Shown piece after piece: positions 25,304 to 32,863 of a stretch of 50,236 nucleotides of DNA. Each line of letters starts with the position of its first letter. Within the stretch, counting starts at the first letter, position 1. Location: the NCBI GenBank assembly GCA_021160245.1, contig JAGHCW010000116.1, positions 1 to 50,236 on the forward strand, written 5' to 3'. The stretch comes from a bacterium. GTDB lineage: Bacteria > B130-G9. Position numbers and translations under genes: made by a program. The notes beneath the pieces are model-generated. The model worked only from the letters and a program-made list of their open reading frames with translations, was not told the DNA's origin and made no database searches.

Positions 25304-26566
25304 TTACAGCACCTCCCGCGGGTCAGTTATCCTCCCCGTCAGGGCTGTTGCAGCGGCTGTCGCCGGAGAACCGAGATATATAAAGCCCTTGGGGTTACCC
25401 ATTCGCCCGACGAAATTGCGATTCTGTGTTGTAAGGCACGTCTCGCCGTCGCCGAGAGCGCCTTGATGAACACCAACACAAGGCCCGCAACCCGGCGGCA
25501 GAATCAGCGCATTGGCATCAAGCAGCGTCTGGAGCGTTCCATCCTTGAGCGCAGCCATCAGGATACCTCTGGACGCCGGTGCTATCAGCAATCTCGTGTC
25601 CTTGTCCCGCTTCTTGCCCTTTAGAATCGACGCCGCAACCTGAAGGTCCTCGAGGCGCCCGTTCGTGCAAGTTCCTATGACAACCTGGTCGATATGGATT
25701 GGGTCCATTTCTTTAACTTGTGACATCGTCCTTGTGTTATCGACCGTGTGTGGAAAGGAGACCGTCGGCTCGAGCTTCGAGACGTCGATCTTGATGACCT
25801 TCTCATATTCAGCGTCCGCATCCGGTGATATGGGTCTGAAAGCATCACCTCGGCCCATCTCCTGCAAATAGTCCCGGGTGACGTCGTCGGAGGGGAAGAG
25901 CCCAACCTTCGCGCCCGCCTCGACCGCCATGTTGGCAATCGTAAGTCGCCCGAACATCTTCATTTCGTCAACGGTCTTGCCGTGGTATTCCAAGGCCTTG
26001 TATGTGGCTCCATCCGCCCCGATCATGCCGATCAGGTGAAGCACGAGGTCTTTTGTATACACGCCTTCTGGAAACCGACCCATGAGCTGTATCTTGAACG
26101 TCTCGGGAACCCTGAACCAAGTCCTCCCGAGCGCCATAGCGATCGCAACATCCGTCGAGCCCATGCCCGTTGCGAACGCGCAAAGCGCGCCTCCCGTACA
26201 CGTGTGAGAGTCCGCGCCAACGTGAACATCTCCCGGCGCAAGGTAATCCTGCGGAATGATCTGATGGCAAATGCCATCACCCACCTCGGACAGCACGGCC
26301 CCGGTCTTCCTAGCAAAGCGCCTCAACAACATGTGGTCGTTTGAGAGCTCCTTGCGGGGAGAGGGCGCCGCGTGATCGAGAAACAGAACCGTCTTGCCGG
26401 GATGTGCGACACGTTCCAAGTTGATCTTCTGAAGCTGCCGAACCGCCAGCGGGCCGGTGCCGTCCTGCACGAGGCAGACGTCAACCGAGGCGATAACGAA
26501 CTCGCCGGCCTTCACTGCGCGACCAGAATGCTCAGAGAGGATCTTCTCTGCTAATGTCTGTCCCAT
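25304..26566 (-). CDS. Aconitase-superfamily large subunit, LeuC/homoaconitase-like (probable aconitase)
   Basis: 420-residue Fe-S hydratase subunit. The cluster cysteines appear as IGTCTNGR and PPGCGPCVGVHQG, and VGADSHTCTGGALCAFATGMGSTD is the family signature. It matches the prokaryotic LeuC/HacA type, clearly shorter than a full AcnA or AcnB. No separate aconitase is in the window, and the gene lies between citrate synthase and LeuD-like/Icd genes, so the simplest reading is that it isomerises citrate. Isopropylmalate or homocitrate activity cannot be excluded. Upstream, two hairpins occupy the 97 bases to the citrate synthase gene. Confidence 0.87.
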   Translation of the reverse strand: MGQTLAEKILSEHSGRAVKAGEFVIASVDVCLVQDGTGPLAVRQLQKINLERVAHPGKTVLFLDHAAPSPRKELSNDHMLLRRFARKTGAVLSEVGDGICHQIIPQDYLAPGDVHVGADSHTCTGGALCAFATGMGSTDVAIAMALGRTWFRVPETFKIQLMGRFPEGVYTKDLVLHLIGMIGADGATYKALEYHGKTVDEMKMFGRLTIANMAVEAGAKVGLFPSDDVTRDYLQEMGRGDAFRPISPDADAEYEKVIKIDVSKLEPTVSFPHTVDNTRTMSQVKEMDPIHIDQVVIGTCTNGRLEDLQVAASILKGKKRDKDTRLLIAPASRGILMAALKDGTLQTLLDANALILPPGCGPCVGVHQGALGDGETCLTTQNRNFVGRMGNPKGFIYLGSPATAAATALTGRITDPREVL

Positions 26567-26592
26567 GATTGCTTCATCCTATCAAGATCAAT

Positions 26593-26617
26593 GATCCGCC
26601 AAACTTGGCGGTGATCA
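26593..26617. promoter_or_regulatory. Hairpin upstream of the LeuC-like gene
   Basis: CCGCCAA (26596-26602) and TTGGCGG (26605-26611) form a tight stem, flanked by GATC on each side. It lies 27 bases before the LeuC-like start on the minus strand, in its leader. It could be an mRNA-processing or attenuation element, or protect the downstream mRNA; no function is established. Confidence 0.4.
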
Positions 26618-26626
26618 AATAACAGC

Positions 26627-26649
26627 GAGCGCCTCAACTCGAGGCGCTC
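26627..26649 (-). terminator. Hairpin after citrate synthase
   Basis: GAGCGCCTC and GAGGCGCTC form a perfect 9-pair stem with a 5-base loop, 15 bases past the citrate synthase stop. The minus-strand tail GCTGTTATTTG is only partly T-rich, so termination may be incomplete and allow read-through into the LeuC-like gene. Confidence 0.6.
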
Positions 26650-26663
26650 ACCGCAACAGCATT

Positions 26664-27935
26664 TTATACGAGATTCGTAAGCTTGTTGAACTCAATTGAC
26701 TTAGGTCTGTTGATCGCGGTCCCGATTCCACGATGTAGAATCAGCTGCGAGATCATTCCCATCACCCTAGATACGCTGAACAGCACTGTATAGTACTCGA
26801 ACTCGCGCAATCCGTAATGATACAGAAGCGAGCCGGACCCAGCGTCAACGTTCGGCCACGGGTTCTTAATCTTCGGGAACTCCTTCAGGACCTTCGGAAC
26901 GACATCAAAGACCGTGGCGACGGTCTTGAATACCGGGTCTTCCGGAATATGCTCTTTGCCGAAGGCAAGGAAGCCAGCAAAACGCGGATCAGTCACTCTC
27001 AGGACGGCATGGCCGTAGCCCGGAACAACCTTGCCAGCCGCAAGCGTCTCCCTTGTGTTCTTGTCAATTTGCTCCGGAGTCGGCACGCCGTCGAACTTCT
27101 CCATCAGCTCCAGTATCCAGTTGAGGCACTCCTGGTTCGCGAGACCGTGAAGCGGGCCAGCGAGACCATTCAGCCCGGCGGACACAGCATAATATGGGTC
27201 CGAAAGCGCCGAGGCGACTGTGAAGCACGTGTAAGCCGAGACGTTACCACCCTCGTGGTCGCAATGGAACGTCAAGTAAAGCCGCATCAGCTTCGCAAAA
27301 TCGCCCGTCGGGTCCGAAACGCCGAGCATGTTGGCGTAGTTCGCGCCCAGGTCAAGGCCCGGAGTCCACGGGATAACATCGCCCTTGCCATAACGCATGC
27401 GATAAATCCCAGCGGCAATCGAGGGTATCTTGGCCAAGATGTGTAGGCCATCCTCAAGGGCCGGAATCCAATACTGGTCCTTTGTCATGCCCTCGGAATA
27501 CATCTTGCGGAATACGCTCTCACGCTCCAAAACCAAAACAGCCGTGTTCAGCATAGCCATTGGATGGCTATCCTCAGGCATGGACGCCAAAACGTCCCAA
27601 ACATATTCCGGCACGTATGAACGCTTGTCGAGGTCCTGCTGAAGCGTTTTCTTCGCCTCGTCATCCGGGAACTCGCCGGTCAATAGGCAGAAGAATATCT
27701 CCTCCGGCCACTTGTCCTTAATGTCAAGTAGCGGGTATCCGCGAATAATAAGGCCCTTGTCAGGCTCCACGAGCGATGTATCGCACAGAAGGCCCAAAAC
27801 CCCTCGCAAGCCACCGAGAAGCTGTGCTACGGTAACTGTTGATATCTGCTTTGCGCCGTGCTCCTTTGCAAATGCCTTAACTTTCTGGCGATTTAGCGGA
27901 ATCTGCTCGGCTAACTTCTGCTGAAGAGTTGCCAT
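26664..27935 (-). CDS. Citrate synthase, mitochondrial-type
   Basis: Condenses acetyl-CoA and oxaloacetate. The catalytic triad is visible: His in GLAGPLHGLANQE, His in VPGYGHAVLR and Asp in NVDAGSGSLL. The protein resembles eukaryotic citrate synthase much more than E. coli GltA: LLTGEFP, HCDHEGGNVSAYT, LNGLAGPLHGLANQECLNW, EFEYYTVLFSVSR and the tail INRPKSIEF. A eukaryote-like citrate synthase is known in Geobacter, so this type is not unique. 423 residues. It leads the minus-strand unit with a candidate promoter at 28043-28072; ribosome site GGGAAGG is 4 bases before the ATG. Lack of the NADH-sensing N-terminus of GltA suggests it is not NADH-inhibited. Confidence 0.93.
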   Translation of the reverse strand: MATLQQKLAEQIPLNRQKVKAFAKEHGAKQISTVTVAQLLGGLRGVLGLLCDTSLVEPDKGLIIRGYPLLDIKDKWPEEIFFCLLTGEFPDDEAKKTLQQDLDKRSYVPEYVWDVLASMPEDSHPMAMLNTAVLVLERESVFRKMYSEGMTKDQYWIPALEDGLHILAKIPSIAAGIYRMRYGKGDVIPWTPGLDLGANYANMLGVSDPTGDFAKLMRLYLTFHCDHEGGNVSAYTCFTVASALSDPYYAVSAGLNGLAGPLHGLANQECLNWILELMEKFDGVPTPEQIDKNTRETLAAGKVVPGYGHAVLRVTDPRFAGFLAFGKEHIPEDPVFKTVATVFDVVPKVLKEFPKIKNPWPNVDAGSGSLLYHYGLREFEYYTVLFSVSRVMGMISQLILHRGIGTAINRPKSIEFNKLTNLV

Positions 27936-28042
27936 CGTCCTTCCCTCTCTTCTCCGTTAAAGGTTCAATCTATTCCTAAGCGACCTCTGCCTATGATGTG
28001 GTCAATAAGTGCAGTCTGTGCCTTATATTTTGAAAGCAACCG

Positions 28043-28072
28043 ACAATAACTGAATCACATCTTGATAGTCAA
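28043..28072 (-). promoter_or_regulatory. Sigma-70 promoter candidate for citrate synthase
   Basis: Minus-strand TTGACT (28067-28072), 18-base spacer, TATTGT (28043-28048). Match is 5/6 and 4/6. It would give a leader of roughly 100 bases before the citrate synthase ATG. Confidence 0.4.
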
Positions 28073-28150
28073 CCCCAATCTCTCAAATAGGTTCCCAAGA
28101 ATGGGGGCGAGGCGCGTGTGGAGGTGAGAGCTATTAATAATGGGAGGATC

Positions 28151-28176
28151 CACGAAGGACACGAAGCGCCACGAAG
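28151..28176 (+). repeat. Three spaced CACGAAG direct repeats
   Basis: The heptamer CACGAAG starts at 28151, 28160 and 28170, almost one DNA helical turn apart (spacing 9 and 10). Similar runs are common in non-coding DNA of several environmental bacteria in my general experience, so this may be a dispersed repeat and not an operator. Confidence 0.6.
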
Positions 28177-28398
28177 GTCACTGGTAGTGCTCCTTTGGTG
28201 GATAGTCTCTCCTTACGCGCATAGCAGATGGCGATGAGCGGAAGCGCCTCACGGACCGGCATGATTGGCTTCGCATCCCTAGCAGGGGCCTTTGGATTTC
28301 GAGGCTTTGACTCGCGTATTGTATTTCGCTATTGTGCTTTGAGTTTATTGCCCTCTAAGAATGAGTCATTCGGGTCGGTGGCCTAGCGAGGAGCTGGA

Positions 28399-29382
28399 AT
28401 GCAGAATACAGAAGTTACTACTTTCGGCCCCCTAATCGCACGTGACCGAGGGATGGTTGACGCATTGGGATTGGCTCGCAAGGCTTCAAGGGAGAATGTC
28501 CCAGTGCTTCTAGAGGGAGAGAGCGGGACGGGTAAACAGGCGTTAGCATTTGCTATTCACACAGAAAGCTCTCTCAAACGCTCACAGTTCTGTGTTATAG
28601 GATGTTCCGCTGATGCCCCGACAGCCTTGAAATCTATGTTGGTTGGGTCCAAGCCCATTCTTGTAGTGCGATACGGGCAGAAAACTGGGAGTGAGCTCAG
28701 GCTAGAGAGGGCTGGCACATTATATATTGATGAGATTAGGCTTATGAGCCCGACGGTTCAGTTTGGGCTATTGAGTCTTCTGGACGAGCTTCGGTCTTCC
28801 CCGTGTGGGATTCAGAGGGAAACGAAACCACATCTACGTGTGATTACGTCAACCACCGGAGACATCCAGAAAGCCTGCAAAGAGGGTCTTGTCAGGTCCG
28901 ACCTATTCTATGCTATGAGTGTAATACATATCACGTTGCTGCCTCTCCGAGAGAGGCTGGATGATCTTGTTCCGCTGGCCAAGCATTTTCTACAAGTGGC
29001 TATGCAGAAGCATAGCAAGAGCCATAGGACGTTTTCGTCCAAATGCCTCACCGAGATGGCCAAATATGGTTGGCCGGGGAATCTGGATGAACTGAAGAGC
29101 AGAATAGAAAGGGCTGTTATTCTGTCATCGGCAATGGCGATAAGCCACCGAGAGCTGGGTTTACCATCCTTGACCCGCGAAATTGGGATCAAGCTCGCTG
29201 ATAGAAAGCTTGAGCTGGAAAAGCAGAATCTCCACACCGCTCTGGAGGCAGCCGGGGGCTACGTTGCACGCGCGGCGAGGATTCTTGGTCTATCGAGGCA
29301 GAACTGCTATAGACTTGTGAAAAAACACAACATGTCTCTTGACGATTTCCGAAACAAGAGGATAGCTGATCTTGACAATTGA
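28399..29382 (+). CDS. Sigma-54-activator-like AAA+/Fis protein lacking GAFTGA
   Basis: 327 residues: an AAA+ domain then a Fis-type helix-turn-helix (ALEAAGGYVARAARILGLSRQNCYRLVKK). Walker A is GESGTGKQ at residues 40-47 and Walker B GTLYIDEI at 106-113; the arginine-finger region is RSDLFYAMSVIHITLLPLRER and KYGWPGNLDELKSRIERAVIL follows. The GAFTGA loop that contacts sigma-54 is absent: after Walker A the chain reads MLVGSKPILVVRYGQKTGSEL where the loop should be, as in activators that no longer use sigma-54 (TyrR-like). No receiver or sensor domain precedes it. Start ATG has GAGGAGC 5 bases upstream. It may be a sigma-70-type regulator or a degenerate ATPase. Confidence 0.82.
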   Translation: MQNTEVTTFGPLIARDRGMVDALGLARKASRENVPVLLEGESGTGKQALAFAIHTESSLKRSQFCVIGCSADAPTALKSMLVGSKPILVVRYGQKTGSELRLERAGTLYIDEIRLMSPTVQFGLLSLLDELRSSPCGIQRETKPHLRVITSTTGDIQKACKEGLVRSDLFYAMSVIHITLLPLRERLDDLVPLAKHFLQVAMQKHSKSHRTFSSKCLTEMAKYGWPGNLDELKSRIERAVILSSAMAISHRELGLPSLTREIGIKLADRKLELEKQNLHTALEAAGGYVARAARILGLSRQNCYRLVKKHNMSLDDFRNKRIADLDN

Positions 29383-29488
29383 CTGCCGTACAAATGAGCA
29401 GCGCGTAGCGTTCCTCGGCAAAAACAACGCCAGCCAAGGTCAGCGTCACGAAAGCGATCGATAGCAGAACACGAATGTGTCTAACCAT
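29189..29488 (-). pseudogene. Remnant of a secreted caspase-like (C14) protein
   Basis: From an ATG at 29488, with GGGAGGA 6 bases upstream and a perfect minus-strand TATAAT (29525-29530), the frame encodes a clear signal peptide (VRHIRVLLSIAFVTLTLAG) cut after VFA, then EERYALLI. EERYALLIG is the usual first strand of secreted caspase-like (peptidase C14) domains, but here the sequence breaks immediately afterwards (CTAVNCQDQL...) and the frame then runs antisense through the 3' end of the AAA+/Fis gene. It looks like a gene whose 5' end with its expression signals survived a deletion. A real short exported peptide is the alternative. Only 29400-29488 is convincing as former coding sequence. 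Confidence 0.45.
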
Positions 29489-29693
29489 TTTATATCCTCC
29501 CATTCCGATCTATATGTCTGCACCATTATAGTAATCGGATTGGACGGCGTTTGCAAATGGGATTCGTCGATGAGTTTCCGCATTCATTGCCTGGATTTCT
29601 CTTAGTATTAGCATTCAAGCTTGATATTCTGACCTTTCAGGGCAGTCCTATAATCGGATTTGAAGAATAAACAGATATTCTAGCATACGGGAG

Positions 29694-29722
29694 TTGACGT
29701 GGCTTTAGAGGTGTGGTTTAAT
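29694..29722 (+). promoter_or_regulatory. Sigma-70 promoter abutting the start of the PPDK-like operon
   Basis: TTGACG at 29694-29699, a 17-base spacer, then TTTAAT at 29717-29722. Transcription would begin around 29729, at the GTG start codon (29730), with no Shine-Dalgarno in between; the transcript may be leaderless. Confidence 0.5.
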
Positions 29723-29729
29723 CTATCAT

Positions 29730-30116
29730 GTGACTATAGATGAGCATCTAGATCTGAAGATTATCGAAAAAGCCTGCCCGGAAATCGATGAGGCGCTTTT
29801 TGGGGATAGGGACTCGGTTTGCATTCTTGAGAAGGAATACAGACCGTTCTCCACAGGGAAAGTGCGCGAGATCGCTATCGCTGAGGCCAATCTCAAGTTC
29901 ATTCAGCAGAATCCTGAGAAGATCAACCAGAGAACTAAGGAGCCCAGTGACGGCGCCCTGGCTGCTCTTGCGGGGCATCACGTGATATGGATACTTATAG
30001 GCGATAGGTACACCGGCGCGGGTGTTCTGGACGGTTGCTATACTCCCACTCTTCATCGTGATCTTAAGCTGTTGATCAGAAAGGTGATCCGTAACCGCCA
30101 CCCCCAGGAGGAGTGA
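29730..30116 (+). CDS. Uncharacterised 128-residue protein, first gene of the PPDK-like operon
   Basis: No recognised family. The sequence is soluble and mixed alpha/beta: helix-like KIIEKACPEIDEALFG, then STGKVREIAIAEANLKFIQQNPEKINQR, then two hydrophobic strand-like parts (HHVIWILIGDRYTGAGVL) and a basic C-terminal helix (LKLLIRKVIRNRHP). The start is a GTG with no ribosome site; no in-frame ATG lies near. The stop TGA overlaps the GTG of the PPDK-like gene by four bases, so the two are co-translated. Its tight link to the other two genes indicates a shared role; the role itself is unknown. Confidence 0.65.
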   Translation: MTIDEHLDLKIIEKACPEIDEALFGDRDSVCILEKEYRPFSTGKVREIAIAEANLKFIQQNPEKINQRTKEPSDGALAALAGHHVIWILIGDRYTGAGVLDGCYTPTLHRDLKLLIRKVIRNRHPQEE

Positions 30117-32863
30117 GCGTGCCGGAGATCGTTCGCTTCTTTCAGGGAATGCCTAACGGTCTCTGGGGCGCAGATGCAGCGGCGAGAGGGGAGCATCTGG
30201 GCCTTAAGGGCGCGGGCCTCGTCCGGCTTGCTGAGCTTGGTCTTCCGACCCCTGATGGATTCGTCATACCAATTGACGCTATTGAGCGACTTAGGAGTCT
30301 GAATATCGGGCTTATTTCTGAGATCAAGCTCAACCAGCGCCTCCCCACGGAGCTCATCGACGACTTGGTTATTCCGGAGGGCTTCTTTGAAGCGGTCAAG
30401 GAGAACATTGCATGGCTTGAGGAGAGAAATGCTTGTCGGTTTGGGGAAGTAAATCGCCCCCTTCTCGTCTCCGTTAGGTCGGGCGGAACAGTCTCTCTGC
30501 CCGGTCTCATGGCGACTGTCTGCAATGTGGGTCTGACTAGACAGATGATCGATTCCATTGAGCCGACAGACACGAGGCGTGGGTTTCTATTGGACTGCTT
30601 TCGGCGGTTTATAGAGAGCTTTGGAGGCGCGGCGCGCGGAATTAAGACCCAGTGCTTCAGAGACATCCTGAGAGAATATAAGTCGTCGGGGCATAGTAAT
30701 ATCTCCTGGCCTATGAATGAGTATCTTTCGCTTTGCCCCGTCCCGAGCGACCCATGGAGTGCTCTTAGGTTCTCCATTTTTGCCGTTATGCTCTCTTGCG
30801 AGACGACAGAGGTTGCTAGTTTTGCTCGAACCATTTACATCAGGGAGCGAGTCAGGACGGCTGTAACGGTCCAGAAGATGGTTTTTGGAAACCTCGATGC
30901 TGCATCGGGTAGTGGCGTCGTCTTCAGCCGCAATCCATCCACTGGTGAGCCATCGATGAAACTGGGTGGGAGTCGTGTGTTTGGACAGATTATACTTCAA
31001 TCGCAGGGCGTGGACGTCGTCCAGGACCTCGATGACAACAGCGCTATCCAGGACTTGCAGCAGAGTCAGCCTTCAGTTTGTGAGAAGCTGGCCGAGATTG
31101 CCAGGACACTCGAAAAGGACTCGGGCCACGTCCAGGACATAGAGTTCACGCTGGAGTCTGGCAATCTTCATATTTTGCAGGCAAGGCCCGCTAGGATGGC
31201 TCCGGCCGCGTTTTTGAGGGCTCAGCTTGATATGGTCGCGGAGGGCATAACATCGGAGGCTGATGTCATAAAGCGAACTGACCCGAGGCAGCTGGAGCGC
31301 GTTCTATCCTGCACGGTGACGTCAAGTCAGACCGGTTCCCCAAGACTGATTGGCAGTGGAAGCCCGCTGGTGCCCGGCTATGCAACGGGCCGGCTATGTT
31401 TCGACATTCGGAAGGTGAGGCAGTTCAAATCACAAAACGAGCCGGTCATCTTCTGTTGCGAGCGGCTTCTATTATCTCATATTCACGTTTTGGAGGTCGT
31501 TGACGGCATTATATCCTCGCAGCGAAACGTCCTATCACACGCAACGCTCAACGCGCGCTATCTCGGTCGCCCGAGCGTTGTGAAGGCCTCCGTTCGCATA
31601 GACTCGCGAGCGGGGACGTTGCGCTACGGTGGTGATGATATTCCTTCCGGGATACTCAAGGAGGGGGATACTGTCTCAATCGATGCGCATCGTGGGCATA
31701 TATACGAGGACCAAATGGAGATACGGGTCTCCGGAATCGATGACCCAATCGCCCAACGTTTCTGCTCTCTAGTCACCAGCTACGGTGGAATAAAGGTCTA
31801 TGCGCAGGCGGAGGACCACGAGACATACGCCGTCGCGAAGCGGCTCGGAGCAGACGGCGTGGCCAACTTCCGGTCTGACGTCTTGTTCTTCAAGAAGTTT
31901 ATGAACGTCGCTCTTTGCGACTATGTCCTGAGTGTGGGCACAGCGAACGAACCATCGGCCCGGGAGCGGCTGCTTCTGGCGCTCAAGCGGGACTTTGCGG
32001 AGATCTTCCGCACAATGGATGAGAACTACATCGCGATCCGCCTGATCAAGCATACGATGTATGAGTACTTCCCGAAGGAAAGGTCCGATCTCGTTGGTCT
32101 TGCCGAGGATATCTTGAGAGCGAGGCGCAGTGATGATCCAAGAGATGCCGGAAAGAAACTGAGCAGCAGCGAGGTGGAGAAGATGGTGAGGGTTATCAGA
32201 AGCAAGAAACGACTTCAGGAGGACTATAACCCAATTATAGGAAGGCGAGGGGTCCGGCTTGCGACGACGCTGCCTGAGATTTACGAGATCGAGATCAAAG
32301 CAATCCTTCTGGCAATGCTCCAATCGAGGGAAGAGGGGAAAGAGCTCGCAGTCGATATGCTGATCCCTTATGTATGTGTGGTCGGTGAGTTTTTGTTCGT
32401 CAAAGGGCTCGTGGACAGGATCGCCATCGAATGCGGAGCGGCCGACCTTGAGTATGGCACGGCGCCGGTTATCGAGATGAGCGGCATACTTTTTGAGATG
32501 GACAAGATTGCAGCGCACACGGGCTTGGTTGTAATCAGGTCGGACAAGCTCACCACGTCAACGCACCATATAGCGAGAGAGGACGCGGAGGAGTTTCTCC
32601 CAGAATACGTAGATAGAGGATGGTTCTACGGTGATCCATTCAGAGTGATTCAGGAAAGCACTGAAAGAATCGTCAGACAGGCTGTCCAGGCAGCGAAACA
32701 GAGCAACCCGGCCATTAGGATAATGGTCTCAGGAACACATTGTGCCAACGAGTATAGCCTCAGAAGATTACTCGACCTCGGAATAAATGAGGTCTCCTGC
32801 CCACCAATAATGGTGCCCGTCGCCAAACTCATCGCCGCCAAGATCGAGGAGACTGGGCATTGA
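30113..32863 (+). CDS. Divergent pyruvate phosphate dikinase-like protein
   Basis: 916 residues covering the whole PPDK plan. ATP-grasp: GLKGAGLVRLAELGLPTPDGFVI and PLLVSVRSGGTVSLPGLMATVCN. Phospho-His domain: SQRNVLSHATLNARYLGRPSVV, keeping His476; the regulatory Thr two residues before is Leu. PEP/pyruvate barrel: FRSDVLFF, NPIIGRRGVRLATTLPEIYEIE (both substrate arginines), VIEM (metal Glu) and SDKL (metal Asp). But the C-terminal ICGEHGG motif, whose Cys is the general acid for pyruvate, reads VSGTHCANE: Ser873 where Cys is expected, with Thr875 for Glu; a Cys lies at 877. Phosphoryl transfer to ATP/His may survive while pyruvate chemistry is altered. Starts at GTG; overlaps both neighbours by four bases. 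Confidence 0.85.
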   Translation: MSVPEIVRFFQGMPNGLWGADAAARGEHLGLKGAGLVRLAELGLPTPDGFVIPIDAIERLRSLNIGLISEIKLNQRLPTELIDDLVIPEGFFEAVKENIAWLEERNACRFGEVNRPLLVSVRSGGTVSLPGLMATVCNVGLTRQMIDSIEPTDTRRGFLLDCFRRFIESFGGAARGIKTQCFRDILREYKSSGHSNISWPMNEYLSLCPVPSDPWSALRFSIFAVMLSCETTEVASFARTIYIRERVRTAVTVQKMVFGNLDAASGSGVVFSRNPSTGEPSMKLGGSRVFGQIILQSQGVDVVQDLDDNSAIQDLQQSQPSVCEKLAEIARTLEKDSGHVQDIEFTLESGNLHILQARPARMAPAAFLRAQLDMVAEGITSEADVIKRTDPRQLERVLSCTVTSSQTGSPRLIGSGSPLVPGYATGRLCFDIRKVRQFKSQNEPVIFCCERLLLSHIHVLEVVDGIISSQRNVLSHATLNARYLGRPSVVKASVRIDSRAGTLRYGGDDIPSGILKEGDTVSIDAHRGHIYEDQMEIRVSGIDDPIAQRFCSLVTSYGGIKVYAQAEDHETYAVAKRLGADGVANFRSDVLFFKKFMNVALCDYVLSVGTANEPSARERLLLALKRDFAEIFRTMDENYIAIRLIKHTMYEYFPKERSDLVGLAEDILRARRSDDPRDAGKKLSSSEVEKMVRVIRSKKRLQEDYNPIIGRRGVRLATTLPEIYEIEIKAILLAMLQSREEGKELAVDMLIPYVCVVGEFLFVKGLVDRIAIECGAADLEYGTAPVIEMSGILFEMDKIAAHTGLVVIRSDKLTTSTHHIAREDAEEFLPEYVDRGWFYGDPFRVIQESTERIVRQAVQAAKQSNPAIRIMVSGTHCANEYSLRRLLDLGINEVSCPPIMVPVAKLIAAKIEETGH

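Larger units (their letters stand above)
27936..28398. other. 463-base divergent gap
   Basis: Between citrate synthase (minus) and the AAA+/Fis gene (plus). It contains the citrate synthase promoter candidate and the triple CACGAAG repeat at 28151-28176. No RNA gene or open reading frame of interest is seen. GAGGAGC at 28388-28394 is the ribosome site of the plus-strand gene. Confidence 0.45.

Noticed and set aside
25304-26566. Leucine biosynthesis operon (leuCD)
   Set aside because: No leuA or leuB is adjacent and the neighbours are citrate synthase and Icd, so a TCA role is the better reading.
31769-32518. 249-codon minus-strand frame opposite the PPDK-like gene
   Set aside because: Antisense shadow; the plus-strand protein there matches PPDK motifs throughout.
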